Of a stretch of DNA of 64,000 nt, positions 43,045 through 51,764 are shown in pieces; the stretch's first letter is position 1; every line of letters begins with the position of its first letter. Location of the stretch: assembly GCA_033851915.1 (NCBI GenBank), contig JAWSVM010000001.1:186001-250000 (forward strand), in the 5' to 3' direction. Origin of the DNA: UBA1672 sp033851915 (lineage in GTDB: Bacteria; Pseudomonadota; Alphaproteobacteria; Micavibrionales; Micavibrionaceae). Position numbers and translations under genes: made by a program. The notes beneath the pieces were generated by a model. The model did not search any database. It was not told the DNA's origin and worked only from the letters and a program-made list of their open reading frames with translations.

Positions 43045-44611
43045 TTGCCCCTCCTCCGATGCTTTGTGTATTTATGACGATGGGCATACGCATTGCTTTT
43101 CTTGCCGGGAAACTAAACAAGGAGAAATAACAGGCGGCACTAGACCAACCCCTAAGAAAAACTCCAAGTTACTCTCGGGGGTAATCGTTGATATCGCATC
43201 ACGTGGATTACACAAAGACACCTGTAGAAAATGGGGTGTGGAATTCGTTAAGATGTCGGGGGGACAACAGGCCATAGCCTTCCCCTACTTCGATAAGAAC
43301 AATAAGAAGGTCGCTCAGAAACTCAGGACACCCGACAAAGACTTCTCATTCATTGGGGACACTAAAAATCCTCGGCTCTTTGGGCAACAACTATGGTCTC
43401 GGGGGAAGAAGATAGTAATCACAGAAGGTGAATTCGATGCCATGACGGTATCTCAAATTCAAAACCATAAATGGCCTACAGTCTCCATCCCCACAGGCGC
43501 ACCATCCGCAAAGAAATCCATAACAAATAACTTACAATGGCTCGAAGAGAATTTCGAAGAGATCATCTTAATGTTTGATATGGATGAACCAGGACAACAA
43601 GCGGCTCTTGAAGTTGCACCTTTGTTTTCTCCAGGTAAATGCAAGATAGCTTCACTACCACATAAAGATGCCAACGAGTGTCTGATGCAAGGCGTACCAG
43701 AGGAAATCATCAATGCAATCTGGAATGCCAAACCCTACAGACCCGATGGTATCGTTACGGTATCTGATGTTATCCCTAAGATAGGTCTAAAGCCTACCTT
43801 TGGATTCACCTTACCGTGGAAACGTTTGTTTGACCTTACGTTTGGCCTGAAACTCTCCCAGATCTGGGTGTGGACTTCAGGATCAGGTATGGGGAAGACG
43901 GAGTTCTTCAAAGATATGATCGCCTGGCTGGTTAAAGAACATAAAACCAAAATAGGTGTGATCTTTCTTGAAGAAGAGACGCAGGACACTGTCGTAGATA
44001 TCGCAGGGAAAATGGTTGGTAAATGTTTCAACTCTCCTGATATCAAGTTTAACCCTAAGGAACGTGATGAAGCCATTAAGCAACTGGAGGATTCTGGGTG
44101 TGTCTACATGTACGACCACTTTGGTCACGATGATTATGACGCTATACGTGCTGTCATACGTCACATGGTGGCTGGACACGGCTGCGAAGTAATATTCTTA
44201 GATCACATCACGGCGTTCACAGATGGGATGGGCAACGAAGCCAACGCCCTCGCTGAACGTATGATGAAAGAGTTGGCCTCGATGACACGGGAACTCAAAT
44301 TTAACTTACAGGTAATATCACATGTCAGAAAATCAGACAGCTCGCGTAAGCCAGCCGAAGAAGGAGGTCGCGTCAAAATTGACGATCTCAAAGGTTCAGG
44401 TGCGGTCAAGCAATGGGCAAACATGGTTATCGCATTGGAACGGAACCAGCAATCTGAAGATGAAACCGTATCACGGACAACTACGGTTCGAATTCTTAAG
44501 GGGCGTGGAGTTGGGAAGAATGTGGGAAAGACTGTCGATGTCATCTACCTACCCGATACCGCCCAACTAATACAAACCGATGAATCTTTCGGTGACGACC
44601 TACCATTTTAA
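42995..44611 (+). CDS. DNA primase-helicase, T7 gp4-like
   Basis: The 538-residue protein has a zinc site C15-x2-C18 and C34-x2-C37 (CPDC, HCFSC), a Toprim domain with ITEGEFDAM near 143 and MFDMDEPGQQA, and a RecA-type helicase with Walker A SGSGMGKTE near 295, Walker B VIFLDHITAF and the late ISHVRKSD. It lays down RNA primers and unwinds DNA at the phage fork. Length is close to T7's 566. The start ATG at 42995 has a weak ribosome-binding site. Confidence 0.95.
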   Translation: MHDTNSQLTEKNLPCPDCPSSDALCIYDDGHTHCFSCRETKQGEITGGTRPTPKKNSKLLSGVIVDIASRGLHKDTCRKWGVEFVKMSGGQQAIAFPYFDKNNKKVAQKLRTPDKDFSFIGDTKNPRLFGQQLWSRGKKIVITEGEFDAMTVSQIQNHKWPTVSIPTGAPSAKKSITNNLQWLEENFEEIILMFDMDEPGQQAALEVAPLFSPGKCKIASLPHKDANECLMQGVPEEIINAIWNAKPYRPDGIVTVSDVIPKIGLKPTFGFTLPWKRLFDLTFGLKLSQIWVWTSGSGMGKTEFFKDMIAWLVKEHKTKIGVIFLEEETQDTVVDIAGKMVGKCFNSPDIKFNPKERDEAIKQLEDSGCVYMYDHFGHDDYDAIRAVIRHMVAGHGCEVIFLDHITAFTDGMGNEANALAERMMKELASMTRELKFNLQVISHVRKSDSSRKPAEEGGRVKIDDLKGSGAVKQWANMVIALERNQQSEDETVSRTTTVRILKGRGVGKNVGKTVDVIYLPDTAQLIQTDESFGDDLPF

Positions 44612-45003
44612 ATATACGGGGACTCAGATAGCCCTCTCACCTTGAAGTACGAGGTTGGTTTACGCTAGGCATTGCCTCCCACTCCAGCCACTACAAGGTC
44701 TTTACCCAAGAGTAAGGATTAGGAAGATGAAGGCTGAGTTCACCGCTAAACACTCCTTAACGCCCCATCTTGCGTTAAACCCTTGAGACACACAAGGCGA
44801 CCTAATGCGTCCATTAGGCGGAGTGAGTAATTACGTATGCTTCTGACCTGGGATGTACCAGTAACGGCTGTGCCGAGTTGCGTACGCAGAAGACCAAGCT
44901 CAACGAAGGATCACACCGCCCAGCGATGGGTAAAGAAGCGTGTGCTTAACGGGGGAATCCTGCCGAGCCTCTGGCAATCATTAAGAAACTTTAGGAGATA
45001 ATC
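44612..45003 (+). ncRNA. Structured noncoding stretch between helicase and polymerase modules
   Basis: A 391-base gap in an otherwise gapless genome. Clear stems: perfect 7 bp 44801-44807 with 44812-44818, loop CGTC; CTTCTG/CAGAAG enclosing two smaller hairpins (CTGG/CCAG and CGGC/GCCG) at about 44840-44892; TGCC/GGCA at about 44961-44976; and a palindrome TGCGTACGCA at 44879-44888. No U-run terminator. It could be a phage noncoding RNA, a long leader or an origin-linked structure. One short ORF (44837-45001) crosses it. Confidence 0.4.
44837..45001 (+). CDS. Doubtful 54-codon ORF
   Basis: An ATG-started ORF of 54 codons ends 2 bases before the next gene's start. It is basic with several Trp and Arg. 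GGAG lies 14 bases before the ATG, too far for a good site, and its sequence coincides with the hairpins described for the gap. I list it only because it is long for chance in this position. Confidence 0.2.
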   Translation: MLLTWDVPVTAVPSCVRRRPSSTKDHTAQRWVKKRVLNGGILPSLWQSLRNFRR

Positions 45004-45183
45004 ATGAAAGTAATACCTACACCTCAGCCAATAACAATTACATTCGATGAAGAGGAGGCTGTCACACTACGGGATATACTGGGTAGGGCTTCCCATGCCG
45101 ATAGATGCAAGGCTTTCGGGGAACATAATACGGATATTTTCCAAGATCTTTATGAAGCACTAGATGTGGAGGTTAACCGATGA
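45004..45183 (+). CDS. Small acidic phage protein
   Basis: A 59-residue ORF with AGGAGATA upstream; MKVIPTPQPITITFDEEEAV then a helical half (DIFQDLYEALDVEVNR). It overlaps the next gene by 4 bases (ATGA), which supports translation. Function unknown. Confidence 0.6.
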   Translation: MKVIPTPQPITITFDEEEAVTLRDILGRASHADRCKAFGEHNTDIFQDLYEALDVEVNR

Positions 45184-45371
45184 GTAAACATAAACTAAGT
45201 TCATGGTGGCGGCAGTACCGCATCTGCACCGACTCTTGGGCAGGTTACGAGGTTCAGGTACGGTACATATTCTTCCCTTTCTGGCAGTTAAAAAACTTCT
45301 CCAACACCTTTCGCACAATAGCGGAAGCAGAGAAGTTTGCTCGCGGTTCATTGGTTGTTAAATACCTTTGA
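45180..45371 (+). CDS. Small basic aromatic phage protein
   Basis: The 63-residue product is rich in Trp, Tyr and Phe (WWRQYRICTDSWAGY, IFFPFWQL). It starts inside the previous gene's stop. No known motif; it may be membrane-associated through the aromatic stretch. Confidence 0.5.
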   Translation: MSKHKLSSWWRQYRICTDSWAGYEVQVRYIFFPFWQLKNFSNTFRTIAEAEKFARGSLVVKYL

Positions 45372-45400
45372 TCCCCGCAAATGCCCAAAAGAAACTCAGG

Positions 45401-45634
45401 ATGCGCGTAGCAATCTATGCGTATTCCTATGAGTTCCTCGATGTAAGCCTCGTAGACGACCATACCTATGACGCACTCGCTAAACAAATAGACACAACAA
45501 TTTCAACAGATCGCCCAGACCTCGATAAGTGGTTCACAAAGAATTACTCCGAGTTCACAGGGTCGTGGATTCACAGCCACCCTGAGATCGTAAGGATACG
45601 GCAAATAGCCGTTGGGATTGCTGGGATGAACTAA
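45401..45634 (+). CDS. Phage protein resembling the N-terminal adenylation-subdomain helix pair of NAD-ligases
   Basis: The 77-residue product starts at ATG 45401; a TTG at 45368, overlapping the previous stop, would add 11 residues and cannot be excluded. The pattern AYSYEFLDVSLVDDHTYDALAKQID followed by TGSWI resembles the domain Ia sequence Y-x(6)-ISDAEYDAL of LigA and similar small phage proteins. It cannot be a ligase by itself. The likeness is by eye only. Confidence 0.5.
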   Translation: MRVAIYAYSYEFLDVSLVDDHTYDALAKQIDTTISTDRPDLDKWFTKNYSEFTGSWIHSHPEIVRIRQIAVGIAGMN

Positions 45635-45644
45635 GGAGATAATT

Positions 45645-46037
45645 ATGAAGATACTTTCGTACGGTAAAGATGGAGGTAAAGATAGCTGCGTCTGGGGTTA
45701 TTGGTTAATAGAACTAAAGAGTTTGTTCTCTGTAGTTCTCCTCTGTTTTGAGGATGGTAGTCGTGAAGAATATCATAGCCACGCTTTCAACTGCTGGTCA
45801 TGGGTATTGAAAGGTCAATTAAGGGAGCTAAATTTAGATGGCTCTGAAAACACTTATAAGCCCTCTATCTTCCCCATCAAAACCAAACGAGAAACTTTTC
45901 ATAAAGTCTTTAGTGAAGGGCGAACGTGGGTGTTCTCTATAAGAGGCGCGTGGTTCCAGACATGGAGAGAATTTCTTCCAGCCACTAAGCAGTACGTAAC
46001 GTTAAGAAGCGGGCGTGAGGTAGTGGGTATCAATTAA
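45645..46037 (+). CDS. Cupin-like phage protein
   Basis: The 130-residue protein contains FEDGSREEYHSHAFNCWSWV (about 35-54), with the spaced His residues and Gly of a cupin metal strand, and a second part TFHKVFSEGRTWVFS. It may bind a metal or small molecule; similar conserved proteins occur near phage DNA polymerases. AAGGAG precedes the start. Confidence 0.6.
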   Translation: MKILSYGKDGGKDSCVWGYWLIELKSLFSVVLLCFEDGSREEYHSHAFNCWSWVLKGQLRELNLDGSENTYKPSIFPIKTKRETFHKVFSEGRTWVFSIRGAWFQTWREFLPATKQYVTLRSGREVVGIN

Positions 46038-46064
46038 ATAATATAACAAAGACAGGAGATAACC

Positions 46065-47915
46065 ATGGGAGGAACATATGTATTCGATATTGAGTCTGAC
46101 GGATTTCTGGAGGAAATCACCAAAGTACATTGTCTGGTGGCAATTGATATCGCCACACAACGAGTCCACCGTTTCAGTCCAAATGATATCAGATCGGGTC
46201 TGGAGCTTTTAAGCCAAGCAGACCACCTGATTGCACATAATGGTATTGGGTTTGATTACCCTGCACTTAGAAAACTCTACCCAGATATTGAACTACCAGC
46301 TCTTACAGACACTCTAATAATGTCGCGGATGATCTACTCAGATATGTTCGATATAGATTGCCGTAAGAGAGACGCTAATCCTAACTACGAGTTACCTGGG
46401 AAACTCTTCGGATCTCATAAACTGGAAGCCTGGGGCTATCGTCTAGGAGACTATAAGGGTGACTTTGATGGTGGCGATTGGCAAACGTATTCCCCTGAGA
46501 TGCTGGAATACTGTGAGCAGGATTGCTGGGTAACAGTAAAGCTGTACCGCCACTTACTTAGTGTAGAACACAGCAGACCAGCTTTAGAGCTTGAGCATAA
46601 GTTCGCAACGATTATCGAAAGACAATCCCAACGTGGCTGGGCGTTTGACGAAGAGGCCGCAGTGAAGCTTTATGCGGAACTTGTAGGAAAACGCTCAAAG
46701 ATTAACGATCAAATGACTAGCTTATTCAAAGGTTGGTGGATCGATATGAAGACCCCTGAAGACTACTCAGTGATGGCAAATGATGGCTACAAATCCTGTG
46801 CCACAACGAAAACACAACTGACAGCCTACTTAAGAAAAGAGGGGCGTTCTTCAGAAATCAAGGATATCAAACCTGGGAAACTCCGCAGGAAACACACACC
46901 GTTTAACCCAGCATCTCGCCACCATATCTACAAGGTGTTCAAAGAGAAATACAACTGGGAACCCACAGAATTCACTAAGAAAGGTGGAGTTAAGATCGAT
47001 GACACTATTTTACAGAAACTTAAATATCCTGAAGCAAAAGTACTGGCAGAGTATTTCTTACTTAACAAACTTATTGGACAGATTGCTGAGGGAGACAAAT
47101 CTTGGCTCAAGCACGTTAGGGATGGTCGTATACACGGATATATTAATACTCTTGGGGCTGTCACTCATCGTTGTACTCATGCAATTATAGTTAACGTTCC
47201 TGCCTCTGGTGTACCTTACGGTAAAGAATGTAGATCATTATTTATAACGTCTAAAGGTATGGTTCTTGTTGGTGCGGATGCATCAGGACTAGAACTACGT
47301 TGCCTTGCCCACTACATGGCGCACTGGGATGGCGGTAAGTACGCCAAGGTACTCTTAGAGGGCGACATACACACCGAGAACCAGAAGGCTGCAGGGCTTC
47401 CCACAAGGAGCAACGCAAAGACATTTATTTACGCCTTCTTATACGGTGCGGGTGACGGGAAGATTGGCTCCATCGTTGGGTCTGGTAGGAAAACCGGGAA
47501 AACACTTAAGGCAAGATTCCTTAAGACACTCCCAGCTCTTAACAGTCTCGTAAAGATGGTTAAAGAAGCCGCTAAGAAAGGCCACATCAAAGGCCTTGAT
47601 GGTCGTAAGTTAACTGTAAGACACGCCCATGCATCCTTAAATACCCTCCTACAATCCTGTGGAGCTATCGTTATGAAGTACGCCCTCGTGGAATCCGACA
47701 GACTCATCAGAGAAGCTGGGTATACACCAGGCGTTGACTACGAGTTCGTAGGGAATATCCACGATGAGATGCAGCTTGAGTGTTACCCCGAGATTGCTGA
47801 TGAAATCGGGGGATACATGGTGCAAGCCATACGTAACGCTACAAACCACTTCAACTTTGGCTGTCCTTTGGATGGTGAGTACAAGAAAGGTAGATCATGG
47901 TCAGACACACATTGA
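46065..47915 (+). CDS. DNA polymerase, family A (T7 gp5-like)
   Basis: The 616-residue enzyme has an N-terminal 3'-5' exonuclease with FDIESDG (about 6-12) and the polymerase motifs: A GADASGLELRCLAHYM (Asp near 404), B AKTFIYAFLYGAGDGKIG near 450, and C HDEMQLEC near 565. It replicates phage DNA with the gp4-like helicase; T7 uses host thioredoxin as clamp. It is shorter than T7's 704 residues. AGGAG upstream. The next gene overlaps its 3' end by 19 bases. Confidence 0.96.
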   Translation: MGGTYVFDIESDGFLEEITKVHCLVAIDIATQRVHRFSPNDIRSGLELLSQADHLIAHNGIGFDYPALRKLYPDIELPALTDTLIMSRMIYSDMFDIDCRKRDANPNYELPGKLFGSHKLEAWGYRLGDYKGDFDGGDWQTYSPEMLEYCEQDCWVTVKLYRHLLSVEHSRPALELEHKFATIIERQSQRGWAFDEEAAVKLYAELVGKRSKINDQMTSLFKGWWIDMKTPEDYSVMANDGYKSCATTKTQLTAYLRKEGRSSEIKDIKPGKLRRKHTPFNPASRHHIYKVFKEKYNWEPTEFTKKGGVKIDDTILQKLKYPEAKVLAEYFLLNKLIGQIAEGDKSWLKHVRDGRIHGYINTLGAVTHRCTHAIIVNVPASGVPYGKECRSLFITSKGMVLVGADASGLELRCLAHYMAHWDGGKYAKVLLEGDIHTENQKAAGLPTRSNAKTFIYAFLYGAGDGKIGSIVGSGRKTGKTLKARFLKTLPALNSLVKMVKEAAKKGHIKGLDGRKLTVRHAHASLNTLLQSCGAIVMKYALVESDRLIREAGYTPGVDYEFVGNIHDEMQLECYPEIADEIGGYMVQAIRNATNHFNFGCPLDGEYKKGRSWSDTH

Positions 47916-48274
47916 CTGTCACCGAGAAAGACACAATACAAAGCGATCTGTACAGGTGGGCGAGAGGACGCGCTCGGAAATCAGACGTTCCATTCCGCCT
48001 CCACGTTTTAGACATAGCGATCCCAAATAACTGCCCTGTACTCGATATACCACTATTCAAAGGTGCTGGAGTCTCTTGTGACAACAGCCCCACATTGGAT
48101 CGTGTGATCCCTGAGCTTGGCTACGTACCTGGGAATATCATAGTGATATCCAATAGAGCAAACAGAATGAAATCCAATGGAAGCTGGCGAGAACTTCGGT
48201 TGCTCGTGGATTTCTATGAAGAACACATAACACAACACTGGATGGTTCCAAAAGAGAACCCAACGATACATTAG
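47897..48274 (+). CDS. HNH-like endonuclease
   Basis: The 125-residue protein contains CPVLDIPL, then SPTLDRVIPELGYVPGNIIV and ISNRANRMKSNGS. This is the pattern of small His-Me-finger/HNH nucleases common next to phage replication genes. It could serve in packaging, host DNA degradation or mobile insertion. It starts inside the polymerase gene. Confidence 0.75.
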   Translation: MVRHTLTVTEKDTIQSDLYRWARGRARKSDVPFRLHVLDIAIPNNCPVLDIPLFKGAGVSCDNSPTLDRVIPELGYVPGNIIVISNRANRMKSNGSWRELRLLVDFYEEHITQHWMVPKENPTIH

Positions 48275-48282
48275 GAGATATT

Positions 48283-48426
48283 ATGCTTTGTTACAAAGAC
48301 AGAACATTCTGCAGCTCGCCCAACTGCAAGGACGAATGCGGCAGACAATTAACACAACGAGATAGAGATCATGCGAAATCTTTGGGGTTACTTATTAGTA
48401 CTCAGAATTTCTGCGGGGAGGACTAA
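48283..48426 (+). CDS. Small Cys-rich phage protein
   Basis: A 47-residue ORF with AGGAGATATT upstream and its stop directly before the exonuclease start. It reads MLCYKDRTFCSSPNCKDECG with Cys at 3, 10, 15 and 19, and another near the end (QNFCGED). A small zinc-binding protein is likely; I recall similar tiny proteins in phages. Confidence 0.65.
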   Translation: MLCYKDRTFCSSPNCKDECGRQLTQRDRDHAKSLGLLISTQNFCGED

Positions 48427-49170
48427 ATGAAAACAGTATTAATTGATGGGGACATCCTCATTTATAAAGCAGCGTGTTCTGCTGAGAAAGAGAACAGATG
48501 GCCTGATGGTGTCTGGACGTACACGGCAGATGAACAGGATGGTCTTAGGAGCTACCAAAGTAGACTTAAGCAAATCCTAGAAGACGTAGGAACTGACAGT
48601 TACATTATGTGTCTCTCGGATACCAAGAGCAACTTCAGGAAACACATCTATCCAGACTATAAACAAAACAGGGTAGACAAACGGAAACCGTTATTACTTA
48701 AGTTTCTGCAAGAACATGCGAAGGATAATCCCTTATCTCGTTGGGAACCGCATTTAGAAGCTGATGATCTCATGGGTATCCTAGCGACATCCGAGGGTTC
48801 TGAGGGAATGGTCATAGCGACCATCGACAAAGATCTCTTACAGATACCTGTGCCTGTTTATGATTTAGATTCTCGTGAAACCTCCCGACCATCCCAGAGA
48901 AACCCTCAGAAGTTCTTTATGGAGCAAGTGTTGATTGGCGATAGAGTTGACAACTACCCTGGGTGTCCTGGCGTGGGCGCGAAGACAGCCGAAAAGTTAC
49001 TTAAGGATGCTACGGGAATCGATGAGATGTGGGCAATAGTATTGAAGCAGTACGAGAAGAAAGGCCTAACGAAACAAGACGCTCTTGTGCAGGCTAGGTG
49101 TGCCTACATACTCCAAGCAGATCATTATACAAACAACACAATAACTCCATGGGGATTACATTATGAATAA
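48427..49170 (+). CDS. 5'-3' exonuclease, T7 gp6-like (FEN family)
   Basis: The 247-residue protein has the FEN order: MKTVLIDGDILIYKAA, LSDTKSNFRKHIYPDYKQNR, EADDLMGILA, ATIDKDLLQIP and the helix-hairpin-helix region RVDNYPGCPGVGAKTAEKLL. The acidic residues bind metals. It removes RNA primers and degrades host DNA. Confidence 0.94.
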   Translation: MKTVLIDGDILIYKAACSAEKENRWPDGVWTYTADEQDGLRSYQSRLKQILEDVGTDSYIMCLSDTKSNFRKHIYPDYKQNRVDKRKPLLLKFLQEHAKDNPLSRWEPHLEADDLMGILATSEGSEGMVIATIDKDLLQIPVPVYDLDSRETSRPSQRNPQKFFMEQVLIGDRVDNYPGCPGVGAKTAEKLLKDATGIDEMWAIVLKQYEKKGLTKQDALVQARCAYILQADHYTNNTITPWGLHYE

Positions 49171-49408
49171 AAATATTGTTAAAGAACCCCCACACTACAA
49201 ATCCCACCCTTCCGGGATTGAATGTATTGAAGTGGTCAAGCACATGAACTTTTGCTTAGGCAATGCCATCAAATATATATGGCGGTGTGGTCTTAAAGGC
49301 AACGCTATAGAAGACCTGCAAAAAGCCAAACAATATATTGATTTTGAGATTGAGCGAAGGATGGGGGAAGTACGAACCGCCTCTGAAATTATCTCAAGTA
49401 TAAAATAA
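49163..49408 (+). CDS. DUF3310 protein
   Basis: The 81-residue protein matches DUF3310 (SaV-like): PPHYKSHPSGIECIEVVKHM, FCLGNAIKYIWRCGLKGN and DLQKAKQYIDFEIERR. Such proteins are often called nucleotide-kinase-like and lie in phage nucleotide or replication modules. It overlaps the exonuclease by 8 bases and ends the replication module. Confidence 0.85.
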   Translation: MNKNIVKEPPHYKSHPSGIECIEVVKHMNFCLGNAIKYIWRCGLKGNAIEDLQKAKQYIDFEIERRMGEVRTASEIISSIK

Positions 49409-49414
49409 ACGAAG

Positions 49415-49443
49415 CCCTCAGATACTAAACTGTCTGGGGGTTT
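49415..49443 (+). terminator. Possible terminator after the replication module
   Basis: CCCTCAGA pairs with TCTGGGGG (49415-49422 with 49433-49440, one T-G pair) with a 10-base loop and only TTT after it. It lies just before the second candidate promoter, which suits a module border. Confidence 0.4.
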
Positions 49444-49469
49444 AACTGTTTGTTATCTCTACACTATTT

Positions 49470-49487
49470 TTCAACCTGCCGTTATAG
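49470..49487 (+). promoter_or_regulatory. Candidate phage RNA polymerase promoter, copy 2
   Basis: TTCAACCTGCCGTTATAG is 17/18 identical to the element at 40424-40441 and ends in TATAG like T7 promoters. It sits before the first gene of the structural module. Confidence 0.55.
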
Positions 49488-49497
49488 GAACGAATAT

Positions 49498-49686
49498 ATG
49501 AACCTAAATATAAACACAGCTAAAGCCATCACAGCTTTGCTTAAAGAATTACAAGAGTTTTTCCCTAACCACATCCCAATAAATACAGAAGTGAGTCTTG
49601 AGGAAGTCCGAAGATTACAAGGACACCAAGAAGTCATTCAGTTTATTCAGAATTTATTAGGGGAAGACGAAGACACCGAAGGATAA
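49498..49686 (+). CDS. Phage hypothetical protein
   Basis: ATG 49498 (AGGAAC upstream) gives a 62-residue helical protein, MNLNINTAKAITALLKELQ, with an acidic end. A longer reading from 49450 would cover the candidate promoter and is rejected. Function unknown; it opens the structural gene block. Confidence 0.6.
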   Translation: MNLNINTAKAITALLKELQEFFPNHIPINTEVSLEEVRRLQGHQEVIQFIQNLLGEDEDTEG

Positions 49687-49689
49687 CCT

Positions 49690-49881
49690 ATGTGTACACC
49701 GACACCTAAGACCGCCGCCCCTACACCAGCTCCCGCTGTTATAGAAGAAAAAGAACCTGATATTCAAATCTCTTCTAAGAAAGCTCGCGATAAGAAGGCA
49801 ACTGCGAAGGCTAAGACTGGCCTAAACAGATTCCTAATCGTGCCTGGATCTTCAGGATCTGGCGCAAACATCCCTGAATAA
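49690..49881 (+). CDS. Small phage protein before the portal
   Basis: The 63-residue protein starts MCTPTPKTAAPTPAPAVIEE and ends Gly/Ser-rich. Small proteins with a Cys-Pro-rich start are found before the portal in relatives, perhaps structural. AAGGATAA precedes the start. Confidence 0.55.
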   Translation: MCTPTPKTAAPTPAPAVIEEKEPDIQISSKKARDKKATAKAKTGLNRFLIVPGSSGSGANIPE

Positions 49882-49896
49882 CAAAAAAGAATACAT

Positions 49897-51420
49897 ATGA
49901 ATACGATAACCGTAGAGGACACTTACAAAGCCCTTGCGCAGGATCGTGATAACTTTTTAGATCGCGCCAGGGCATGTGCTAAACTTACAATTCCATTTCT
50001 AATCCCCGAGGAAGCTTCAGGCAGCTCCAAGGAATTCTACACACCTTTTCAAGGCTTCGGCAGTCGCGCTGTAAACAATTTAGCCTCCAAGCTCCTCCTA
50101 GCTCTCTTCCCGACATCCTCACCTTTCTTCCGCTACACAGCAGATGAAGCAGATGTACAAGATGCGGAAGCAGAAGATAAAGACATACGCACTAAGATCG
50201 AAACAGGCCTTAAGAAGCGTGAAAAAGTCACAATGCATGCCTTGGAGAACACACCATTCAGGTCGCCGTTCTTCTTAGCATTAAAGCTAATGATCGTCTC
50301 TGGGAATGCCCTGGTGTATCTCGCGGAAGACGGGAACATCCGAGTGTTTCGTTTAGATTCCTATGTTGTCCGAAGAGATCCTTCAGGTAACATTATGGAG
50401 ATCATAGTACATGAACGGTTAGACCCGTTGATGGTCGCTGAAGAAACAAGAAAAACTGCAGGAATATCCCTGAAAGACGGAGATAAGCCTGAAGAAGTAA
50501 ACCTGTACACACGTATTAAAAGAAACACTGAGAACTGGGAAGTTATCCAAGAACTCAATGGCATATTACTTCCAGATACCCAAGGTACTTACCCACTCGA
50601 TGGGAATCCTTGGCTACCTTTACGCTTCTCCAGAATTGATGGAGAACACTACGGTCGTGGATTAGTTGAAGAATACTTTGGAGACTTTGTGTCTCTTGAT
50701 GGCTTTCGGCAGAACCTCACAGAAGGTGCTGCAGCAATGTCTAAGGTCGTCTTCCTTGTTCGAAAGAACGGACAGACACGCCTTAAAGATATCGCCACAT
50801 CAGAAAATGGTGATGTTAAATACGGTAGTGCTGATGATGTCTCAACCTTACAAGCTGAGAAACGTGCAGACTTCCAAGTTATCCGCGAGACAGCTCGGGA
50901 TATCGAAGCAGAACTTGCTAAGGCTTTCCTGCTGAACTCTTCAATTCAAAGAGATGCTGAACGTGTAACTGCAACAGAGATACGTATACTGGCGAGAGAA
51001 CTTGAGGATACTTTAGGAGGTGTTTACACCATCCAGTCCCAAGAGTTTCAACTCCCTTTTATCAATATCTTCACAACCCGTTTGGAGGATGAAGGTAAGC
51101 TGGAAAAATTACCAGCAGGATCTGCAAGCCCTGCAATTGTAACAGGACTATCTGCATTAGGCAGAACTGATGACCTCGACAAGATGCTCCAGTTCATTGA
51201 GATAATCTCTCAGGTTCCAGGCGCAGCCGAGAAGCTGAACCAAGACACCTTTATTGAACGAACCGCAACCTCTTTATTTATTGATATGGAAGGTCTCGTG
51301 AAGACTACAGAAGAACTAGAAGCAGAACAACAACAAGCAGCGATGATGAATGTAGCGCAACAAGCAGCTCCAGGCGTTATCCAAGAAGCAACCAAAGGAA
51401 TGATAGCACAAAATGGCTAA
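49897..51420 (+). CDS. Head-to-tail connector (portal), T7 gp8-like
   Basis: The 507-residue protein matches the T7 portal by length, position and motifs: LTIPFLIPEEASGSSKEFYTPFQG near the N terminus (read in parts), GSRAVNNLASKLLLALFP and the late ATEIRILARELEDTLGGVY. Twelve copies form the ring through which DNA enters the head. Confidence 0.92.
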   Translation: MNTITVEDTYKALAQDRDNFLDRARACAKLTIPFLIPEEASGSSKEFYTPFQGFGSRAVNNLASKLLLALFPTSSPFFRYTADEADVQDAEAEDKDIRTKIETGLKKREKVTMHALENTPFRSPFFLALKLMIVSGNALVYLAEDGNIRVFRLDSYVVRRDPSGNIMEIIVHERLDPLMVAEETRKTAGISLKDGDKPEEVNLYTRIKRNTENWEVIQELNGILLPDTQGTYPLDGNPWLPLRFSRIDGEHYGRGLVEEYFGDFVSLDGFRQNLTEGAAAMSKVVFLVRKNGQTRLKDIATSENGDVKYGSADDVSTLQAEKRADFQVIRETARDIEAELAKAFLLNSSIQRDAERVTATEIRILARELEDTLGGVYTIQSQEFQLPFINIFTTRLEDEGKLEKLPAGSASPAIVTGLSALGRTDDLDKMLQFIEIISQVPGAAEKLNQDTFIERTATSLFIDMEGLVKTTEELEAEQQQAAMMNVAQQAAPGVIQEATKGMIAQNG

Positions 51421-51742
51421 TAAAAAGAACAAACCCACTGTAACCCTCAAGACTAAAAAAGATGTTGTTAAGGATGGTATGAGTGTTGACCCTACGATTG
51501 AACAACATGAATCCCAAAAATCTGAAGGTATCCAAGCTAACCAGGCGAAAGCCAAAGCTTCCCACGATAAAATAGTAGCTCGCTCCACCGCAGTTATGAA
51601 GGGCGAGCAGATTGGCGTACTAAGTCGCAACACGGTCAAAGAACAAAGTGAAGAGCTTATTGACGCTATCAGTAAAGACGCAGAAGTGCGTAAGAAGAAA
51701 ACAAACATCTGCCCTATTACAGGTGTGATCGTAGTTACTTAA
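51413..51742 (+). CDS. Phage hypothetical protein between portal and scaffold
   Basis: A 109-residue Lys-rich protein starting within the portal stop codon region (8-base overlap). No known domain. A short hydrophobic end (CPITGVIVVT) follows a charged helical body. Position suggests an assembly factor. Confidence 0.55.
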   Translation: MANKKNKPTVTLKTKKDVVKDGMSVDPTIEQHESQKSEGIQANQAKAKASHDKIVARSTAVMKGEQIGVLSRNTVKEQSEELIDAISKDAEVRKKKTNICPITGVIVVT

Positions 51743-51764
51743 AGATACCCAAGGAGAACATAGA

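Noticed and set aside
44612..45003. Group I intron in the replication module
   Set aside because: It does not interrupt a gene (the helicase gene ends cleanly before it), and I could not find the conserved P-Q-R-S elements.
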